Of a DNA stretch of 64,000 bases, positions 13,501-24,900 are shown piece after piece. The stretch comes from Hydractinia symbiolongicarpus (Eukaryota; Cnidaria; Hydrozoa; Anthoathecata; Hydractiniidae). The notes under the pieces were generated by a model. The model made no database searches. It had not been told where the DNA came from and saw only the letters and a program-made list of their open reading frames with translations. The stretch spans positions 9,548,001 to 9,612,000 of the forward strand of contig NC_079885.1 of NCBI RefSeq assembly GCF_029227915.1, read 5' to 3'. Numbering within the stretch: the first letter of the stretch is position 1; every line of letters begins with the position of its first letter. The position numbers and the translations under genes are program-made.

Positions 13501-16500
13501 TCCACAATCGCCAATCAATTACTTCTGCTGAATATAGGTTTAATCTACGTGCTTGCGAAAAGGTACAGAAGGAAATGATGTAATTATTAGAGGAAAACGC
13601 TAAAACACCAAAGATAGCGCATTATAAGACGATCTTCATTATGCTACACTGGACGAGCTTTAACTTTCGATATATAAACTTTAAAATAAAGTTTTGTTCA
13701 TTGGATAATAAAACAATTTGATGCACTGTTAGGATTCTTATTGGCTTAAAACTCATTTTAGCCTCGTTCTCAAAAAAAAATCTCTTAAAATGAGGATTAA
13801 GGCTGTAGTCTGGATAAGTTTCGGGCGTCCAGCCTAACCGTGCTGTCTCTATTTCTCTATCTCTCTATCTATCTATCTGCCTTTGCTGGCGGAAATCAAC
13901 AAACCACTTTATGACTAAAATTAAACATTCTTTAAAATGAAAGTCTATGAAGCAAAAACAAATTAAATGATTTTAAGTTTAGTGTTCCTTTTACAAGACT
14001 TTATCTTTTGATTTTTTTACTGTCTAGCGTATGATCCGCCAACTCCGTTAATCCGCCAACTGCTTTCGATGCCTACAACAACTTACCACAGCTCTGTCTA
14101 CCATTTTTAATGAATGAACTCAATTTGGGGGGTTTGCAGCCCTCAAAATAATTTTTGGAGACTCGTCAGACAAAATGTCCGCCACATTTCCAGTTTCATC
14201 TGACATGTCCGTAGCCTGTTTTAAACTTTCGCCGAACAAAACGTCCCATAGATTTCGGGCTTGGTCGGACATTTGTTTAGATCTCAGAACTATTGAATAG
14301 TGTTGGTCCATTTAATCCACGAGCAAGCCTATTCATAGCCAACCTGACCATCCTAGCTGATTCACCAACTCCTGACTTAGTTAAAAGAACTACATAGACA
14401 TGAATCTCTATTGCCTGGCCCCTTCGTCGTTGGTAAGCAGGTCTTACACAAGAAATCCAGCCATGTGGTTCTTAACTAATGCAGAGGTGAACGCTGACAG
14501 AGTGCGGATGAAGCAAGTCTGCAAAACTGCACTTACAGGCGGAACAGACATTACATCATGGATTTAATTGTAGATAACTTTGTGTTCTTTTCTTTTTATA
14601 TTTTGAAAAAGCCCTTTCTGTTTTAAAAGTCATTTTTTCTCAGGTGTGTAAATTTGAGTGATAAAAGATCTTTCATGTTAGTTTATTTTCGCCATCATTT
14701 TTGCACTTGAATTTTTATCGCTGCCGTATTTTTTAAGGAGACTTATTGTTTGCTAAGCCTGCTTATGTTTAGAAAATACAAAAGAAAACAAAGTTGGGAA
14801 GACAAAGAAAAACTATGGAGAGAAATACAAGTATTTAAAAACCTAGAAAGTCTACATATATATTCGTTGTCATCAACAAATAAATCGATTAAAACAATCA
14901 GAACATCTACCAACACGTTTTTCCTCTTCGCTGTACCCTTTGACTGTACTGTTAACACTAGTAGAACATATGTTACAAGATGTTTTTTGACACAATATGC
15001 ACCGATACTTCGTTCTTCTTTCGCAAAAACAACAAGGCAAATCATTAATTTCACTCATACTTGAAGGTTACATGCGGTAAATGTGAAATGAACAAATTTT
15101 CATTTCTTATAAAAGTGCAAGGGACTGGCGTTTTTTTAACAGTTCGAATGATCTCACTCAGAGATGTTTTATATTAAAATGAATTAAAAATTTTTTTAAG
15201 ACGATGGAGTGTTGTAGGTAAAGGAAAATTTTTTTCTTTGTTTGACAAAACAATTCTAAACCATAGCGGCCCATTTAATGGATTCTTAATACTGCAAGTG
15301 TTATTTCTATTCAAACAATTTTAATAAAGAAACCCACGTACGGTATAATTTTTTGTTTTGTATATATTTTGTTAAAATGTAGCTAAACTTTTTGAATGAA
15401 TTTTGAAGTTTTATTTAAGCTACGTGGATAAACTTAAAACATTTTTTTTTTAATTTGAAAACAAAGCATATTTTTTTCCTATTCGCTAGTGATGACACAA
15501 ATAATTATAAAAATACAAACTTAAAAAACTATTTTGTTTTATGTTTTAAAGTATTCTTTAGTGACGGCATTCTTTACGATTTGATTGGCTTAATAAAATA
15601 CGCGGCCTTACTTTGTTTTTTAACGGCCCTAACCACATTTATTATTTGTGGTATGTGTGATCATGATTAGAAAACTTCCATGATAGCACGTGGCAGATGA
15701 AAACAAAACAAAAGTGACGCAGAACGAAGATTGATTAAAAGAGACAGATTATATTTAAATTATCTCGTTATTTTTGCATGTTTCAATTTTTATTTTAAGT
15801 TATAATTGTGAAAATGTAGCTAGAAAAACGTGCCGGACAAAATGACAGGCCAGAACTGATTTTCGTCGGACATATTTGCGTCTGGGATTGGACAATGTCC
15901 AATGTCTGACCGCTATTTTGAGGGCTGGGTTTGGTACTACAACTTAATCATTTTAGGGATGTCGGAACTCGTCCATAACAAAAATTTGGCGGTATAAGTT
16001 CAGCCAGCTATACCTTTTTGTGATTTTCAAGTCAAGCTCGACAGTGGTCATTTTTGATTCTATTGTTATTTCAGTTAATTTATTATAATTATGGTCATGT
16101 TATACCTTTTCTGAGGGCCCAATGATGTTTTAAAATGAATATTTTAATTTTTAAATTATTTTTGCTAGTCATCAGAAAGCAAGAAAAAGCGTTTTTCAAA
16201 TTTCACGGAATTGAAGGATCCATCACGGCTTTATCGGATGACAGTACATGTTGAATCCGGCTTATTTGTCCACTAATAAATGGGGTTGTTTTCTTGTCAT
16301 ACCCCCCAAACAGTTTGCGACAGATACCGCTACGATAATAAAAGTTTGAAATAATCAATATGTTGACAATATGGATATAAGGACGTTAAATGTGTTTTTT
16401 TCACGGAGTTGGCGCAATTATATGCTATGCTTGGTATTTTATTTTACAAAATTGTTTTTGTCATTGTTAGCTACGCTTTAAGATCTCAGTAAAAAAATTG

Positions 16501-17072
16501 CATTGGCAAAATTAAACTTCACATTTCGCGTATGGATTTTGTTTGTTATGATCTGTTATCTATTATAAAAAAACAGGTTACTATTGTTTGCATGTGCACA
16601 TTCACATAATCTGGTTTTTATAAAGAGTCCAGGTGTGAACTATTTTATGTAACATTATTTTCTTCCAACAGGTAGGCCGTTCTTGTCTCACATGGCCCAT
16701 ATAGTGAAGCTGAAACAGTTCTTCTTTAATACCACGCAAATCAACTGCAGTTGAATGTTATAATCAAATTCTTATAAATTAAAGAACTTTTAATTATAAT
16801 AAATCAAACCTGTTCTAATAACCTGGTTTTTCCAAAAATATGTTTCTACCTTTAGCTACAGTTTTTTGCTAATAAATTATAAAAACAAACCTTTGGGAAA
16901 GTTTTATTTTCCAAAGTTCATTACTTCTTGTCACATCATATAAACGTCGACAAACTAATGACAGATTAAGGATATCTTTAAAAGTTAGTAGCCTGCAGCA
17001 AAATATTTGTTCCAGCAGTTCATCAGCAAGTTCTGTCAGGTCCATCTTTTTGTTTTGGTTCGCCGTTGCCAT
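1533..17072 (-). CDS. FBXO21: F-box only protein 21-like (F-box + SirB1/transglutaminase-like + YccV-like)
   Basis: Fourteen exons join in frame to 590 aa (human FBXO21 is about 628): 16891-17072, 9556-9783, 8704-8837, 7506-7607, 7092-7237, 6617-6703, 6162-6211, 5212-5347, 5072-5136, 4284-4401, 3209-3325, 2212-2279, 1970-2127, 1533-1714. Every junction is GT/AG with matching phase. Residues ~10-60 are an F-box (LADELLEQIFCCRLLTFKDI). Residues ~210-375 match the SirB1/transglutaminase-like middle (IPLTLSILYIAIGRRLG, then NFPGHFL). Residues ~456-575 are the YccV/HspQ-like domain (YRVGMVMKHK, FGWDACCMMDVAW, YYNVLAHDGSTRYAAQ, then HYIATPMLAEQYPED). In vertebrates FBXO21 is a substrate receptor of SCF ubiquitin ligases. 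The start is the first ATG ahead of the F-box. Intron 1 (7.1 kb) carries two transposable elements, and another intron carries an old LINE fragment. Confidence 0.93.
4780..4880 (+). repeat. tRNA-like fragment / possible SINE promoter piece
   Basis: A perfect T-arm with B-box stands at 4852 to 4868: GTGGG, loop TTCAAGT, CCCAC, containing GGTTCAAGTCC. Upstream is a short stem TGCTA-gagaga-TAGCA (about 4820 to 4835). No matching 5' acceptor strand or normal anticodon arm can be folded, so this is not a full tRNA gene. A tRNA-derived SINE fragment or chance are the alternatives. It lies in an FBXO21-like intron. Confidence 0.3.
5388..5905 (-). mobile_element. Old, diverged 3' fragment of the APE-type LINE
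   Basis: This matches the 3' end of the LINE copies at 10217 and 61891, beginning with the same ATC-rich tail and the segment TTTTCCATGCTAGCATG. It continues through the region coding the RT C-terminus to the equivalent of about 10805. Many substitutions and small deletions (for example after GCTAGCATG) mark it as much older than the other two. It is 5'-truncated and lies in an FBXO21-like intron between the exons at 5212-5347 and 6162-6211. Confidence 0.75.
10230..11979 (-). pseudogene. LINE reverse transcriptase and C-terminal region, copy 1 (broken)
   Basis: Reverse transcriptase pieces lie in successive frames. The N-terminal RT blocks (KLKIGKAAGVSGI, MQFGFVPGRGTTDAIF) are at 11979 to 11473, then a frameshift, VDLANAFDRVPRKVIWW (~11480 to 11430), GVHQGSVLSPLLF (~11310) and the catalytic ELLYADDLVLIAES (~11210). 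In-frame stops follow GLEEKGL and CDLVVGK. Next comes a zinc-finger-like stretch (PCGVCRKGVG, FCQTCKHWVHKKCS) and the C-terminus LYGSETWAVKQEDLDRLER. A further stop splits GEKPRG from PRKTW, where copy 2 has Arg. It cannot yield a full enzyme. Confidence 0.85.
11922..13382 (-). pseudogene. LINE apurinic/apyrimidinic endonuclease ORF, copy 1 (frameshifted into RT)
   Basis: A 486-codon reading frame opens with a short leader, then an exonuclease-endonuclease-phosphatase fold: LRMVSINVGTLRGRAG, the catalytic Glu block CCVQEVRW, FLSVYAPQCG, the metal/His block LGGDFNGHV and TQIDYFLV, and YHRLLVCDI. The stretch between KSDKK and YHRLL looks shorter than in relatives I recall, which suggests an internal deletion. 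After the linker a 7-bp deletion relative to copy 2 (near 12004; AGCTTCTCC here, AGCTACCCTTTTCTCC there) shifts the frame before the RT. Its role in an intact element is target-site nicking for target-primed reverse transcription. Confidence 0.85.
14137..15927. mobile_element. DNA transposon with 14-bp TIRs and 6-bp TSD, superfamily unresolved
   Basis: Perfect 14-bp terminal inverted repeats CAGCCCTCAAAATA (14137-14150) and TATTTTGAGGGCTG (15914-15927) are flanked on both sides by the duplication GGTTTG (14131-14136, 15928-15933). Both ends also carry subterminal motifs built on GTCGGACA / GGACAAAATG / TGTCCG in both orientations (about 14165-14275 and 15832-15910), as transposase-binding arrays often are. 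The 1791-bp element encodes only a small Cys-rich peptide, so it is probably non-autonomous. CAG-starting TIRs suggest a hAT-like element, but canonical hATs make 8-bp duplications. It sits in intron 1 of the FBXO21-like gene. Confidence 0.8.
14873..15058 (-). CDS. Small Cys-rich zinc-finger-like peptide inside the TIR element
   Basis: A 61-codon ORF starts MSEINDLP and contains a regular cysteine pattern: CCFCERRTKYRCILC, then KTSCNICS, and near the end GRCSDCFNRFIC. The spacing CxxC-(8)-CxxC-(4)-CxxC resembles small treble-clef or piggyBac-tail-like zinc fingers. I do not recognise the exact family. It lies wholly within the 14137-15927 transposon, which suggests a remnant of a transposase C-terminus or accessory protein. 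It is not an exon of the host gene, whose flanking exons join in phase without it. An antisense frame over the same bases is a shadow. Confidence 0.4.
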   Translation of the reverse strand: MSEINDLPCCFCERRTKYRCILCQKTSCNICSTSVNSTVKGYSEEEKRVGRCSDCFNRFIC

Positions 17073-17336
17073 TTTTGTTTATAGTGGTAGCAGTAAACTT
17101 TACGTCAACCGACATAATGCAAAAAAAATCACTGGACGCGTGAAAATCTTGGGTCGTCCCCGATGTTCCCTGCATTATATAAATGTAGTGGGTAAAACAT
17201 GTCCTTAAAAAAGACGAGCGGAAGAAGTACCCAGAAGAGGGCTGGATGCAACAGCAGTGTTTTAAAAAACAAGTAACTCATTGTCTCTATCTCTGCAATA
17301 ATTTTTTAATAGACTGACGTTCTTAATATTTTGCTT

Positions 17337-17432
17337 ACCTCGAACCCAGGGCCTGTAGTGTTTTTTTTTATATGAAGATTAAACGCGTTTCATCTTCATA
17401 CCAAAAAACGCTGCAGTTCCTGAGTTCGAGGT
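17337..17432. repeat. Foldback (inverted-repeat) element, ~96 bp
   Basis: Two arms of about 42 bp pair around a short loop. The left arm begins ACCTCGAACCCAGG and ends ATATGAAGAT. The right arm begins ATCTTCATACC and ends CCTGAGTTCGAGGT. There are a few mismatches, consistent with a small MITE or palindromic repeat that has begun to diverge. No coding capacity. Confidence 0.7.
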
Positions 17433-18640
17433 TGAATATTTCGCCCCAACACGTTAAATTATGTGCCTTCTGCGTTTGCTAAGCCGCTATTCTAAAACTT
17501 ACGCAACGTATCGATACATCTCACAAGATAACTCCTTCATTGTTCATTAAAAATAATTTTTGACATACATTGCGCTAAAAGCAGTCATATAGAGAATAAA
17601 GCCCTGAGTTGTGATGTACAACCTCTTCTTCTCCTGCTCGTTTGATCTATTAACTGACAAGTTGGATTTCAAATACATTTTCGCCGTGTTAGGTTAAACA
17701 CCCTTACATAAAAGAATGTTCTTCTTGATAGTATTAAGTACGCATTTTTTGTTCATGTGCGGTTGTATCGTCATAATATGTTAGCAGTAAAAAAACGAGA
17801 ATTTTTATACCCCACTAAGCTGCGTTCTACAGGAATAAAATTTCCCCTTCCTCCCAAACTTGCTGGAAGCAAATACAGCTTACGTTGCAAGTGATTGCAT
17901 ATGTACAGCCAATAAGCAAAGCTGACAGTAATATCTGTCAGATAGCGTCTTCAAAAGGTGTGAACACACTTGATATGTTGCTAATTGTTCTCATGATGCA
18001 TTAAAACCTATCTTGTAAACTAGGCCGCATATGCAGAGTTAATATAAATTTTCCCAATCGTGGACAAAACGCGTATTTCGTTCACTCAATCTTTTTTTTT
18101 CTTTTCAATGTATTTCATTCTATCACAAATGCACCCGAGTGTTTATTTCCTTCAACTGCTACCATAACTCCACTGTCCGAGGTTTGACGATCAAAAAACT
18201 TTTCGAAGCTTAAGGATCGTAGCCAATGAAATGACCATGGGTGCTAATTTTTTGCCGCCAAATGTTTAGCTCACTCAAAGTCGCACTACCTGAAAAATCA
18301 TTTGCAAATGCAATCCACCTTGCACGATTTTCATCGATGTCAAGATTTAAAACTAGTAATATACCAATCGTATACATAGCCATTGCGATAAGCCCCCCTG
18401 TGTGGTAGACTCAGCTGAAGGTTTTCTTTCCCGTGCAATTCACGAAAAGACATGATGTTTTGCATAGCATTTACGAAAAACCTCGTACCCAGCGCATCTT
18501 GTGTCTTTTTGACATCCGGACAGCGATAACAACGATAAGCTCGCGCAGAAAAATCCACTTAGATAGCCAAAGGATGTAAAAAATTGTCAATGAAATTTTA
18601 GTGACGTCATTGCTAACACAAAAATAATCATAAATTTGTT

Positions 18641-19150
18641 AACTCGTTGCCATTGCGCAGACGTAGAACTGTGATCAACATAATGTATATGATCATGTGC
18701 TTTGAACCAATGGTTAAGGAGATATTAGGGTTTAAAAAGTTTGCTGATGTCAACAATGGCACAGCAATGAACAAAAATATTTTTTTCATTGAATAGAATG
18801 TGAATAGAATGTGCTTTTGTTGAACAGTTGAAGAAATATTGGAGCACCCTTGTCCCCAGGTTTTCTTTTCTTTTTGATGAGAGAAGACGTCATCTCTCCA
18901 TATCAGAAAAGCAAAAAACCTTGAGGACGAGGGTGATATTGGAGTTCAAGGTCTTTTGATGACGTTCTCAACCCGTCTCTGTTCCGAAACGTGTTTAGGA
19001 AATTTGTCCTATTTTAGTACCAAGTAGACGACGTCAGTTATTTCCACCCGTTTCCAAGATTATTTGACCCCCAAACTTGAACGTGCAATGCAATGGCGTT
19101 GCTGGTCTTAATAAAGTGACGTCAGGTTAAATGCACTGACATCGTGCCGT
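18641..19150. repeat. Dispersed repeat family with CRE-like TGACGTCA motifs (copy A)
   Basis: The segment 18641-18770 (CTCGTTGCC, TGATCAACATAATG, GATCATGTGCTTTGA, AAGGAGATATTA, TTTGCTGATGTCA) matches two tandem units at 61580-61860. The piece at about 18955-19010 (TTTTGATGACGTTCTCAACCCGTC, CCGAAA) matches 61838-61885. The match is diverged and interrupted by a foldback. The family is unknown; no coding potential. Confidence 0.5.
18845..18933. repeat. Foldback element with CACCCT(T/C)GTCC termini
   Basis: An imperfect inverted repeat: the left arm CACCCTTGTCCCCAGGTTTT pairs with the right arm AAAACCTTGAGGACGAGGGTG, with T-rich and A-rich inner arms and a core around GAAGACGTCATC. Termini of this kind recur in cnidarian genomes as far as I recall, but I cannot verify that here. 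Confidence 0.6.
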
Positions 19151-19366
19151 AACGTCTAGGCAGTTACAGGAAAATGAACTTGGCATGTTTCAGACAGACA
19201 AACAGACAGACACATTGGTTGTATCTCCATTAAACAGGCCAATAGTTGGCTGAAAGACGCAGTATGGTCATGACACAGCTTTGCCTAAAACTCGTGTAAG
19301 AACTTTTACTAATCCAGGCCGAACGCCTGTATTTTTCGCTAAATATCAATCAGTATCCGACGGAAC

Positions 19367-19825
<459 letters not shown>

Positions 19826-21981
19826 ACGCAAAATGGTAGTAAATTATAAGCCTCGTTTATTTGTCTTTTAATGGTATCCTTGGGAACAGGTTCATCTGGT
19901 AGTTAAACAACTTCTTGGTCATCTTCAAATTCGCAATTTTGCGACATAATATGTTATTTGCTCCCCATCGTTGATGATTCAGTGGTATAACTTTGACACT
20001 TCCAACTCACTTCATCTGTCATCGCTGGCCTCCGTTTACTTGACAATAAAACAACTTTCTAAATGTTTTTAACTTATTGCAAACAAAACTTTTATCTCTT
20101 TATACGACAATATGAAAACTTTATTCGACCTTCCGTTTATCGCACCCCCGTTCCCAGAGTTTTTTTCATTCTTGATATGAGAGCGTTTATCTCTCATTTT
20201 ACGCCTGCCATCGATTTTAAAAGATACAAGATGGTCCTGGTGGACAAGATGTTAATCAATACTCCTTTACGATAATTCAATTGTACATGCGTTCCTACGG
20301 TTCTCCATCGTTTTACAATATCAGAAAAAAGGAGGTAAAAATCGTTTTTTATGAGAGTTTGTTAGAGATAAAAGCGTGTTTTCTCCAGTTTTTTAACTTC
20401 CGTCGTATCAACTTCTTTCAAATTTTCAGGAAACGTTAATAATAATAAGATACAACTTATGTGTACTTTTCATTAAAAACAAAACGTGGCAAGAAAAGTT
20501 ATAACGAAAAAACGTGTTTCCTCATTAATTAAATCTTATAAAAGTGTGATGTTTACCTCCTCCGATCGCTAAATAAGCTGCGATAGAGTATTAATTTCCC
20601 GAATTATCGTAAAGGTGTATTTGGAGGAAGCCGGGCACCTTCCGTAAAAACAAAAATAAGGCCTTGGGTGACAAGGCTTTGTACCAAAAAAATCTCAAAA
20701 TGTAAACTGACCCTTCTTCGCGCCATACTTTTTTATTTTGCTTGACGGGGAATGTTACTCTACACCGAGTTTTACCCACTCACAGCACAGTTTGTTTCGT
20801 GACTTGCACGAATGCTACTTATCATGAGATTTCTGCTTTTTTTTCTTTTTAACTTTTTCTTTCTTTCTTTATAGACTTAATTTTAATTTTATTTAAAGCC
20901 GATTATGCTATGAACATCCCTTTTCCTTTGCAATAACAGACATTTTTACTACTTAGCTAGCTAGCTAGCTAGCTATAATAGGCTAAGCACAAAAATCAGA
21001 AGGCCAGGGCAATTAATCCAAGATTCTTTGTGTCTTAGTCATAATATTGAAAAAAAAATTGTTCATCATTCATTGAAATGCTCAACTCATCCCCATGGTT
21101 GGCACCTATTCACTTTTTTATACTATCGCAAACACAGGTGAAGTGTATTTCTGCAAAAAGTCGGACCACTCTGCATGTCCTTCTCTGTTGCGTTGCTGAT
21201 GCCAACACCGAAAATATGTCATGTTGCACATAGTGCTTTTATTTGTCATAATGAATTTTGTTTTCAAGACCATGAAACAACTTAGCTAGCAGGTTTGAAA
21301 GTCACTGATTATTAAAAACAAAACATGAAGAAGCAACCTGATGGTTGTGATAGTTCAGACAAAAAAATCACTGCAGAAGCATTTAAAACAAAAGACAGAA
21401 TATAGCTACAGCTTTTTTGTACATCGTGGATTGGAATTTTTAGTCTTTTTTTCTGACTACTAGCCTGGTTGTTTTATAGCTATAGCAACATATATAGTAT
21501 ATACGGTAAATAAGTTGGACTGAGAAAAGCATAACATATTTTTAATGGTGGCCTAAAAAACAGAAGACAGGTTTTTTTTGGTGATTGGTGCAAATGATCC
21601 AATTTTTGCATGAATATTGAGAATTTTGGAAAAACAAACTTTTTTGCAGGTGCTCAAAAATGCATATAATACAGATGGTGAAAAAATTTAAGGCCTGTAA
21701 TTCAAACTGTCTCGATATTAGAAAAACAAAAAGTATATATAAATAAAATTTACAGACCAGAATTTGTATATATATGACAGGGGTCTACCTAATCCAGTGA
21801 AAAAACAACATTCTTGAAATTATTTTGTGTGTTTTGATTACTATCGTTTGTGTGACGTATGGGTCCATTCTAGGTAGTTTGGTTTGTTATGGGTGGCTCT
21901 ATACATTTTTTAGTTTCTTTTGTGATAACAGTAGCTCACTTTAAATGTTTTTATTGCAGATTAAATGCACATACAGTCACC

Positions 21982-24900
21982 ATGTTTTTGCTTGATGAGA
22001 TTCGGGAGTATGATCGATCCATGAGATGGAATCCAGTATTTCAGGTACGTACCTTTAGCTAAGCATAATTTGTGTATAAAAGTGAAGTAACAAAATTCCT
22101 TTGCCCATGTATACTTACAGGGGTTGCTTTTTTGCATAAGAAACAAGCATGGTACAAGTTCCAGCAATGCTCACGGCTGGGAATTTCAACAAAAACTTTA
22201 TTGTTGAAAAAAATTTTATATATCTTAAATCTATTTTACTCTGAAAGACGAACCATACCTGCTCTTCAAGTAATGTTTTCAAACCTGGCAATTTTAAGGT
22301 CGTTATTTTAAAAATCCTTGCGATTATACTTTCCCAAAATATGACCCCGAAAATAATACCGTATTTTCCGGTATATAACCCGCACATCGTATAACCCGCG
22401 GCTCAGCTTTTTTAGGGAGTTATAAACTAGATGCTATCAGATAGCCTGCACCTTCGTATAACCCGCATAAAATTTTAATCAATGTGTTTTACTTACCCGC
22501 ACCTTTGAATAACCCGCATTATGTTAAGAAAAAATTCCAGCATGTTTTTACTTCCCTAATCATTGTATAAGCGTGTGTGTTTTTTCATGCTGGAGACAAG
22601 TAGGGGAAGTTTAAACTCGTGAACCCCAAACACGAAAACCGAGTGTTTGAACCAGCCACTCTCTCAGTCTTAACTTCCTTGTCTCTGATTGCCGAAATAA
22701 TAATGAATTAAAATTAATTTGAGAAGTCGATCTTCTGCTAATGGCGACTGTACTAAATTAGACAATGCTGTTTTCTTTTTATTTGTAGACATTAGTTTCA
22801 GCCAATAATAACTCTTGCTTCCTGCGATTAAACAAACAAACAAATAAAAAACCATTCTATCAGGTTATAAACCTAAAGTAAAATCTCTGTTTTTTATATT
22901 TAAGTTTTTTTTGGCATAAAAATAAACAACACAATAATTATCGCGGATTGTCTGTAACAGAGATTACGGAACGTTCTTTTCTAATGTTTATAGAATTTTG
23001 TTATCTATTTATATCTTAGCAATCACAGTGTGCATAATAAACTGAATGGTGGCAATGAGGAGGAGATAGTTGTGTGTGTCTTATTAATTGTGTTTTATAT
23101 TTGTTTTTGATATTTTCAGTGGCCACCTATTGCTTGAAGGTAGCGAAGATAAAAAAGAAAATTATTATCTATACTTTAATTTTAACATTTTTCAAAAAAT
23201 TTTTAACCGGAATTAATAATTAAGTCCTGGGCACTAGGTTGTGAAATATGTGTCAAATAAACCTAATAATGATACCTGCTATATTGCTTTATTACCAAAA
23301 GCAAATCATTTCAATGTGCTCAGTGTTATTGCAAAGATAGATTAGAATTATACATTCAACACAAAATAAAAATGATCTCCAGAATTGTGTTTCAGAGAGA
23401 GCTCGTAATATTAACAATGGCAAGCTAAAGAAAGTTAAAGAAAGCAATTTCACTGTGTAAAAAAGATTAAATTACATAAATGAAGTAAGATTACATAGAT
23501 ATAGGATTGCGCATGCAGTTATATTAATGTATGCATTTTATCCCGTTGGTACTATTTTCTCCATTGAATGTATAAACTTTAAATTTCACAATAAATAACA
23601 GAAAATATAAAACTTATCACATAACCCGCACCACAATATAACCCGCACCAATGGTGGAAGTCGTAAAAATCAACTTATAACCTGCGAGTTATATACCGAA
23701 AAATACGGTAATCATTTTTGTTCTATTGTAAATAAATTATTTAAAGCCAACCTGTATACATCCTAGATAATCCACTGACACCTGACCCAGATCAAGAATT
23801 ATGTAGACTAAAATATTGTCAACATTACAGCAGATTACAGCTGATACCTAGCCATGCGATCCTTCACTGGTGTAGTGGGGGTGAATGCTAGTGAGAGATG
23901 GATGAAATAAGTGTACATAATAGCACTTACAATGTGTTGTTGCCATTATTCCATTTAAAATTATTTCTTAATTTTGAAACTAAATATGGTCTACGTTAAT
24001 CTGAATTAATAAAATGAATAAATATTAGAAGAACAAATTCAGATTACTAAGAAAATTGCTCAGGTAAGGCCACTTGCAGTTGATTCATTCATGGTATATA
24101 TTGTTGTGACGAAAATAAAATGTGCAATGTGCTTATTATTATTTTTTTTTTTTTTTAAATTTATATCAGTAGTATTTCTAGTTTTCGTTCAACTCAAATA
24201 AAGAAAGGTTGCAAGCAAAAAATTTACACGTCAATCACAAAAATATAGTTATATGTGGTTAAGGAAAATTTTTATGTGTTTTATAACAAAAATTAACTTC
24301 TTTTGCTAAAATAGTTATATTACAAGTGAAAAACAAGACAGATTATTATTGTCATAACACCCTCCTTTGTTATGATTATTGTACATGTTTAAAGGGGAAC
24401 TCCAGTAAAAATCACTTTTTTCTTTTTTGTTTTATACGTACTCAGAAAAGCATAAGAAATCAAAAAAAACTTACTTCACTTGTTTTCCTTATTTAAAATC
24501 GTTGTACTAGCCTTCGCATATTCAATTTTTTTCTTATAAAAAAACAGACAGGCGCGATTTCATTTAGGACTGGACCCGATTATAAACAATGACATCACAT
24601 CGTGCAGAAAGTTTAAGCGAGCGCAGAGAACGTTCATGTTAAGACCTCTGGCTTACATTTAAATCGCTTTTTGTATGTAAATTACGTTTAAATCTTTAAA
24701 AAATGGTTAGTTGCTCTGCGTTTGGATGTACCAATCGATCAGAAAAGTGTAAAGAAGTCAGTTTTCACAGAATCCCGTCTGTGAAAAAGAAAGAACTCAG
24801 ACAAAAATGGCTAAACAAAATACGTCGTACAGGTGATCTACCAAGCGATCGAAGTTTTTATATTTGTTCGTCGCACTTCACAGATAGTTCTTTTAAAAGG

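Larger units (their letters stand above)
10217..13590 (-). mobile_element. APE-type non-LTR retrotransposon (LINE), copy 1, defective
   Basis: This near full-length LINE reads on the minus strand inside intron 1 of the FBXO21-like gene. Its 3' end (10217 to 10230) is a short TGA/ATG microsatellite tail. It encodes an apurinic endonuclease, a reverse transcriptase with YADD (around 11208) and a C-terminal segment with a CxxC/HxxC finger. The 5' end is placed near 13590 by a G/C-richer leader upstream of the first ATG (13382). The endonuclease is of the kind often annotated 'craniofacial development protein 2-like'. The clade (RTE/CR1-like) is not resolved. Stops and frameshifts make it non-autonomous. 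Confidence 0.85.

Noticed and set aside
14120-14311. 63-aa minus-strand frame
   Set aside because: Spans the left TIR and subterminal repeats of the 14137-15927 transposon; a chance frame across repeated motifs.
14750-15064. 104-aa plus-strand frame
   Set aside because: Antisense to the Cys-rich frame; composition shows no domain and it has no conserved motif.
18340-18558. 72-aa minus-strand frame upstream of the FBXO21-like gene
   Set aside because: No similarity recognised and embedded in repeat-rich intergenic DNA.
20063-20275. 70-aa plus-strand frame
   Set aside because: No domain, biased composition, no splice partners; chance frame in AT-rich DNA.
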